A DNA stretch of 64,000 bases from Gemmatimonadota bacterium (lineage in GTDB: Bacteria > Gemmatimonadota > Gemmatimonadetes > Longimicrobiales > Gaopeijiaceae): the NCBI GenBank assembly GCA_041390125.1, contig JAWKQN010000012.1, forward strand, positions 124,001-188,000. The letters are read 5' to 3'. The translations under genes were made by a program, and so were the position numbers. The notes below the pieces were generated by a model. It was not told where the DNA came from and searched no databases. It saw only the letters and a list, made by a program, of their open reading frames with translations. Positions 60,813 through 64,000 of the stretch are shown piece by piece; the first letter of the stretch is position 1; every line of letters starts with the position of its first letter.

Positions 60813-62426
60813 TCACGCGGTGCGGCCTCCCTCCAGCGACGCGAGCGCGCGCTCCAGGAGGATCCGGTAGTAGGTGCGGAAGTTGGCGCGCGTGAGCGGA
60901 ATGAAGTCGTCCACCGGCGCCGCTTCGCCCTCCAGGATCCGTCCGTTGGGACGCAACGTGTGCCCGATGTCGTACATGAAGCGCACGAGCGGTCGTCCAC
61001 TTCCCGGCAACGTCAGCACCTCCTCCCATTCCCACGTGTTGCTGTAGCCGCCGGCCGGCATCCCCAGCGTATGGCCCAGGCCGTTGTCGATCACCTGGGC
61101 CGCGAACTGGTCCAGGTGCGACCCGCCTTGCGGTCCCAGCAGGAGGATCAGCGGACCCCGGAAGTGGACCGGTGCCGGTTGCAGGATCCCGTCCGAGTCC
61201 TTGGGCAGGTGCGCCAGCTTGAACGGCACGGCATTGGTGTAGCGGGCGCCGGCGGCCAGCGAGTCCAACACGTCGTGCTCGAGCCAGTCCAGCAGCCAGC
61301 CGCCGTCGTCCATGGTCTCGCCGACGCCCGAGTCCAGGGCTCCGCCGGCCGCCGCTTCCGCGCGCTTGTCGTCGATGAACGGCAGGGTGATGTCGGACAG
61401 GCGCAGGTTTCCGAACGTCACGCGGAACGGATGCGGTGACAGGCGCTGCAGCGCATAGGCGCCCTTGGAGCCCCCGCGGCTGCGCGTCCCGTCCACGATC
61501 ACGGCGTGGTCGAGCAGCCCGCGTGCGGCCGCGAGCTCCATCAGCGCGTCCACGTCCTCGAGCAGGGTCTCGCGGAAGCCGTGCCAGCGGAGCACGATCG
61601 CGCGTGGCGTGCCGGGCTCGGGAAGCCACAGGTCCCAGGTGCCGGTGCGCAGCTCCTCCCGGAAGCCCGGATAGCGGGGCTCGGCCGTCCCCATCCAGGT
61701 CAGCGTCTCCGGCTCCAGGTAGGGCAGGGTCACGGCCACCCGGCTCCCGTCCGCGCGCTCCAGCTCCAGCTCGAGACGCTCGCCGTAGAACTCCGGTGGG
61801 AGCAGCGCGGAGCGCTCGGGCAGCGCCATCGCCAGCCGCCACCAGTGGTTCGGCAGGGAGGAATAGCGGTGGTAGGGCTCCACGTCGGCGAGGTACTGCG
61901 CCACCGGTCGGCCGTTGACGCGCACGATCCGGTCCCCCAGCCGCGGAGCGTCGGCTGCGAGCGTATCGGCGCCCACGGGCAGGTCGCTCACGAAGAAGTC
62001 CGGTGCTCCCGTCGTGCCGTAGTCCGGGAGGACCTTCAGCGGTGCGTGCAGGGGAGCCACGTCCTGCTCTTCGTCCGCATGCGGGAGCCCGCGGGCCTCG
62101 GGGACCCGGAGCCCGCCGGGCACCAGCGCCACGTCCAGGTGGCGGTCGCGCCGGGCGTTGCTGAGCCGGGACAGCGCATAGAAGAGCTCGGATTCGGACT
62201 CGGCGGCGATCACGTCCTCGCGCAACGCGCGCACGGACGCCAGCGGATCGAAGGCCAGGGCGTCGTTCTTGACGGGCGAGAACGCCTCCCGACGCTCCAC
62301 CCTCGCGAGAACGGTGTCGAACAGGGCGGCCCGCTGTTCGGGCGTTCCGACGGACGACGGGGGCACGGGCCCGTCGCAGGCGACGACCAGCGGCAGCAGC
62401 GTCAGGGGCAGCGCACGGCGGATCAT
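60813..62426 (-). CDS. S41-like peptidase lipoprotein
   Basis: 537 residues from ATG 62426. The lipobox VVAC is near residue 17. A PDZ-like segment (LGDRIVRVNGRPVAQYLADVEPYHRYSS) is in the middle. The probable catalytic serine is S436 in GPQGGSHLDQFA, followed by LGMPAGGYSNTWEWEEV, the arrangement seen in CPAF/S41-type proteases; the other catalytic residues are not certain. It would act on the periplasmic side. It is the first gene of a five-gene minus-strand operon and is divergent from the sulfatase gene over 159 bases, in which I see nothing. Confidence 0.7.
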   Translation of the reverse strand: MIRRALPLTLLPLVVACDGPVPPSSVGTPEQRAALFDTVLARVERREAFSPVKNDALAFDPLASVRALREDVIAAESESELFYALSRLSNARRDRHLDVALVPGGLRVPEARGLPHADEEQDVAPLHAPLKVLPDYGTTGAPDFFVSDLPVGADTLAADAPRLGDRIVRVNGRPVAQYLADVEPYHRYSSLPNHWWRLAMALPERSALLPPEFYGERLELELERADGSRVAVTLPYLEPETLTWMGTAEPRYPGFREELRTGTWDLWLPEPGTPRAIVLRWHGFRETLLEDVDALMELAAARGLLDHAVIVDGTRSRGGSKGAYALQRLSPHPFRVTFGNLRLSDITLPFIDDKRAEAAAGGALDSGVGETMDDGGWLLDWLEHDVLDSLAAGARYTNAVPFKLAHLPKDSDGILQPAPVHFRGPLILLLGPQGGSHLDQFAAQVIDNGLGHTLGMPAGGYSNTWEWEEVLTLPGSGRPLVRFMYDIGHTLRPNGRILEGEAAPVDDFIPLTRANFRTYYRILLERALASLEGGRTA

Positions 62427-62585
62427 CGGACTCCGGGGTGGGGGTTCGGGTCCGGGATGGTAGTGCGTTCGCGAGCCGATCCGCCAGCGCGCGGTGGTGT
62501 GCCCGCGCCACACGGTTGACGCGGGTCGCTCGACGGGCCTAGTTGGGAGCATCCTCCCTGGAAAAACGCAGCAGGAGATCCGGAG

Positions 62586-64000
62586 ATGCTCCGCATCCTC
62601 TTCGGGCTGGCCGTGGCCGCCCTCGGAGTGGCGCTCGTCCGCGCCGGGCGTCCGGCGGCCGGGGAGACCCCACCGCGCCGGGCCGGCGCGGTGCTCGACG
62701 TGGTGACCCTGGCCGTCGCGGCAGCCCTGGCCACGGGCTGGATCGAGGTGGCTGCCATCTGGTACCGGCAGTCGGTCCAGCACCGCTTCGCGTTCTGGTC
62801 CCTGTCGGTCCCCTGGATGACGCCGACGGTCTACCTGCTCCTGTTCGCGGTGCCGGCGGCGGCGCTGGTCGCGGTGGCCCTGGTGCGCAGCACCTGGATG
62901 CCCCTGACGTTCCCGCTGTTCGTCTTCACGCTGCTCGCCGCGGGGTCCGTCGCGTTCTCGTTTCCCCGCATCGATCGCTACGCGATGGCCATCCTCGCGC
63001 TGGGCCTCGCGGTCCAGGCGGCGCGCGCCGGACGCGCTCGTCCTGCGCGGGTGCGGCGCTGGGCCCGGGGCGCTGCCGTCACCCTGGCGTGTGGCACCGT
63101 CGTCCTTGCGGCCCTCGACACCTTCGCATCCGGTGGGCGGCGCCTGCGCGAAGCAGGCGCGCTTCTCGCCGCGGAGACGGGACGACCCAACGTGCTCGTG
63201 CTCCTGCTGGACACGGTGCGCTCGGAGAGCATGAGCCTGTACGGGTACGCACGCCCCACCACGCCGTACCTGGAGGGCCTCGCCGAGGAGTCCACGGTCT
63301 TCGACTGGGCCATCAGCCCCTCTTCGTGGACGCTCGGCACCCACGCCAGCCTGTTCACCGGACGGTGGGGGCACGAGCTGAGCGCGGGCAACCGCGTCCC
63401 GCTGGACGACGCCCATCCCACCCTCGCAGAGGCCTTGGCCCGCGCCGGGTATGCCACGGCGCACATCGTGGCCAACGCCCGCTACGCCGGGGAGGAGACC
63501 GGCGTGGCGCGCGGGGCCGTCCACGTGGACGACTACCAGGGCGCGGAAGAGCCGCTGTTGAGCCACGCCTGGTTGGGCCAGACCGCGGGCGTGCAGGCGC
63601 TGGCCGATGCGCGCAGCCTGCCGCAGCTGCTGTCCGCGCTGGCCTCGTTCAGTCCCTTCGTGCCGTTCCAGCGGGAGATCCGACGCCGCGACGCCGGACA
63701 GATCAATGCGGCGTTCCTCGAGTGGCTGGACGGGGTCGACGGACAACCCTTCTACGCGTTCCTCAACTACTTCGACGCGCACCGGCCCTACGATCCGCCG
63801 GCGGACCTGCGGGCCCGTTTCGCGGATGGCAGCGTTCCCGATGCGGTCGGGCGCTACGACGGCACGCTGGCGTCGCTCGATCGCGAGATCGCGGATCTGC
63901 TCGCCACGCTCGAGTCGCGCGGTGTGTTGGACGAGACGATCCTGATCATCACCTCCGACCACGGGGAGCAGATCGGCGATCGGGGCCGCGACGGGCACGG
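62586..64000 (+). CDS. Membrane-anchored sulfatase-family protein, cut by the window edge
   Basis: 471 codons are present and the gene continues past the edge. It starts at ATG 62586 with GGAG upstream. Residues 1-175 hold about five hydrophobic helices. The alkaline phosphatase/sulfatase domain then begins PNVLVLLLDTVRSESMSLYGY (metal-binding aspartate), followed by SPSSWTLGTHASLFTGR, where the usual catalytic cysteine position has serine or threonine, and FLNYFDAHRPYDPP and IITSDHGEQIGDRG. It could be a sulfatase or a phosphoethanolamine/glycerol-phosphate transferase. Confidence 0.85.
   Translation, partial: MLRILFGLAVAALGVALVRAGRPAAGETPPRRAGAVLDVVTLAVAAALATGWIEVAAIWYRQSVQHRFAFWSLSVPWMTPTVYLLLFAVPAAALVAVALVRSTWMPLTFPLFVFTLLAAGSVAFSFPRIDRYAMAILALGLAVQAARAGRARPARVRRWARGAAVTLACGTVVLAALDTFASGGRRLREAGALLAAETGRPNVLVLLLDTVRSESMSLYGYARPTTPYLEGLAEESTVFDWAISPSSWTLGTHASLFTGRWGHELSAGNRVPLDDAHPTLAEALARAGYATAHIVANARYAGEETGVARGAVHVDDYQGAEEPLLSHAWLGQTAGVQALADARSLPQLLSALASFSPFVPFQREIRRRDAGQINAAFLEWLDGVDGQPFYAFLNYFDAHRPYDPPADLRARFADGSVPDAVGRYDGTLASLDREIADLLATLESRGVLDETILIITSDHGEQIGDRGRDGH

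Overview
The window is about 64 kb of very GC-rich, gene-dense bacterial chromosome. The best guess for the host is a member of the Gemmatimonadota or a close relative. This rests on gene content, not on a marker gene: a SusC/SusD pair without a polysaccharide-utilisation locus, a large Asp-box (sortilin/VPS10-like) secreted protein, S9 and S41 peptidases, 6-bladed propellers, and a clade II (Sec-type) nitrous oxide reductase operon. No rRNA, tRNA, CRISPR array, transposase or integrase was seen. No stretch above 300 bases lacks a gene. Both edges cut genes.

Layout. 1-9.3 kb (+): ExbD-like tail, DUF4350-like protein, site-2 protease, SusC/SusD pair with a strong hairpin after it, a secreted unknown, then an ECF sigma factor coupled to an anti-sigma/YCII fusion. 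9.2-12.6 kb (-): ABC exporter, a 59-residue six-cysteine peptide and a lipoprotein propeller. 12.7-17.2 kb (-): POT transporter, DUF3052, DUF2177, APC permease and a secreted unknown. 17.5-22.6 kb (+): DUF2231/TPR protein, then a tightly coupled operon of MaoC hydratase, methyltransferase, FkbH-like enzyme, acyl carrier protein and hexapeptide acyltransferase. 22.6-30 kb: F420/NADP-type reductase and DJ-1 protein facing an HxlR regulator, a beta-helix protein, a nucleotidyltransferase, a Tat epimerase-like protein, two tandem lipoprotein paralogues and a PepSY protein. 30-50 kb: mostly individual secreted proteins and housekeeping envelope genes (Asp-box protein, CPA2 antiporter, DUF1028, glycosyltransferase, lgt, M55 aminopeptidase, lytic transglycosylase, S9 peptidase, CsaA, serine hydrolase). 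50.3-57.4 kb (-): rrf2, cytochrome c, nosZ, nosL fusion, nosD, nosF, nosY, with a second rrf2 gene pointing at its far end. 57.6-62.4 kb (-): S41-like lipoprotein, dicarboxylate/amino-acid symporter, class V aminotransferase, YjbR and GNAT. 62.6 kb to the end (+): a sulfatase-family membrane protein cut by the edge.

How it works together. The nos operon should give the cell N2O respiration: a periplasmic reductase, its electron-donor cytochrome, the copper chaperone NosL and the NosDFY maturation transporter, with iron-sulfur Rrf2 regulators likely acting on paired TCGGA-N8-TCCGA sites. The rest of the window is dominated by exported proteins for scavenging and envelope work. Twelve of them have a predicted signal peptidase I site followed directly by glutamine, the Q-rule known from Bacteroidetes. 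The two least explained units are the peptide/exporter/propeller cassette at 9.2-12.6 kb and the ACP/FkbH operon at 18.5-22.6 kb.
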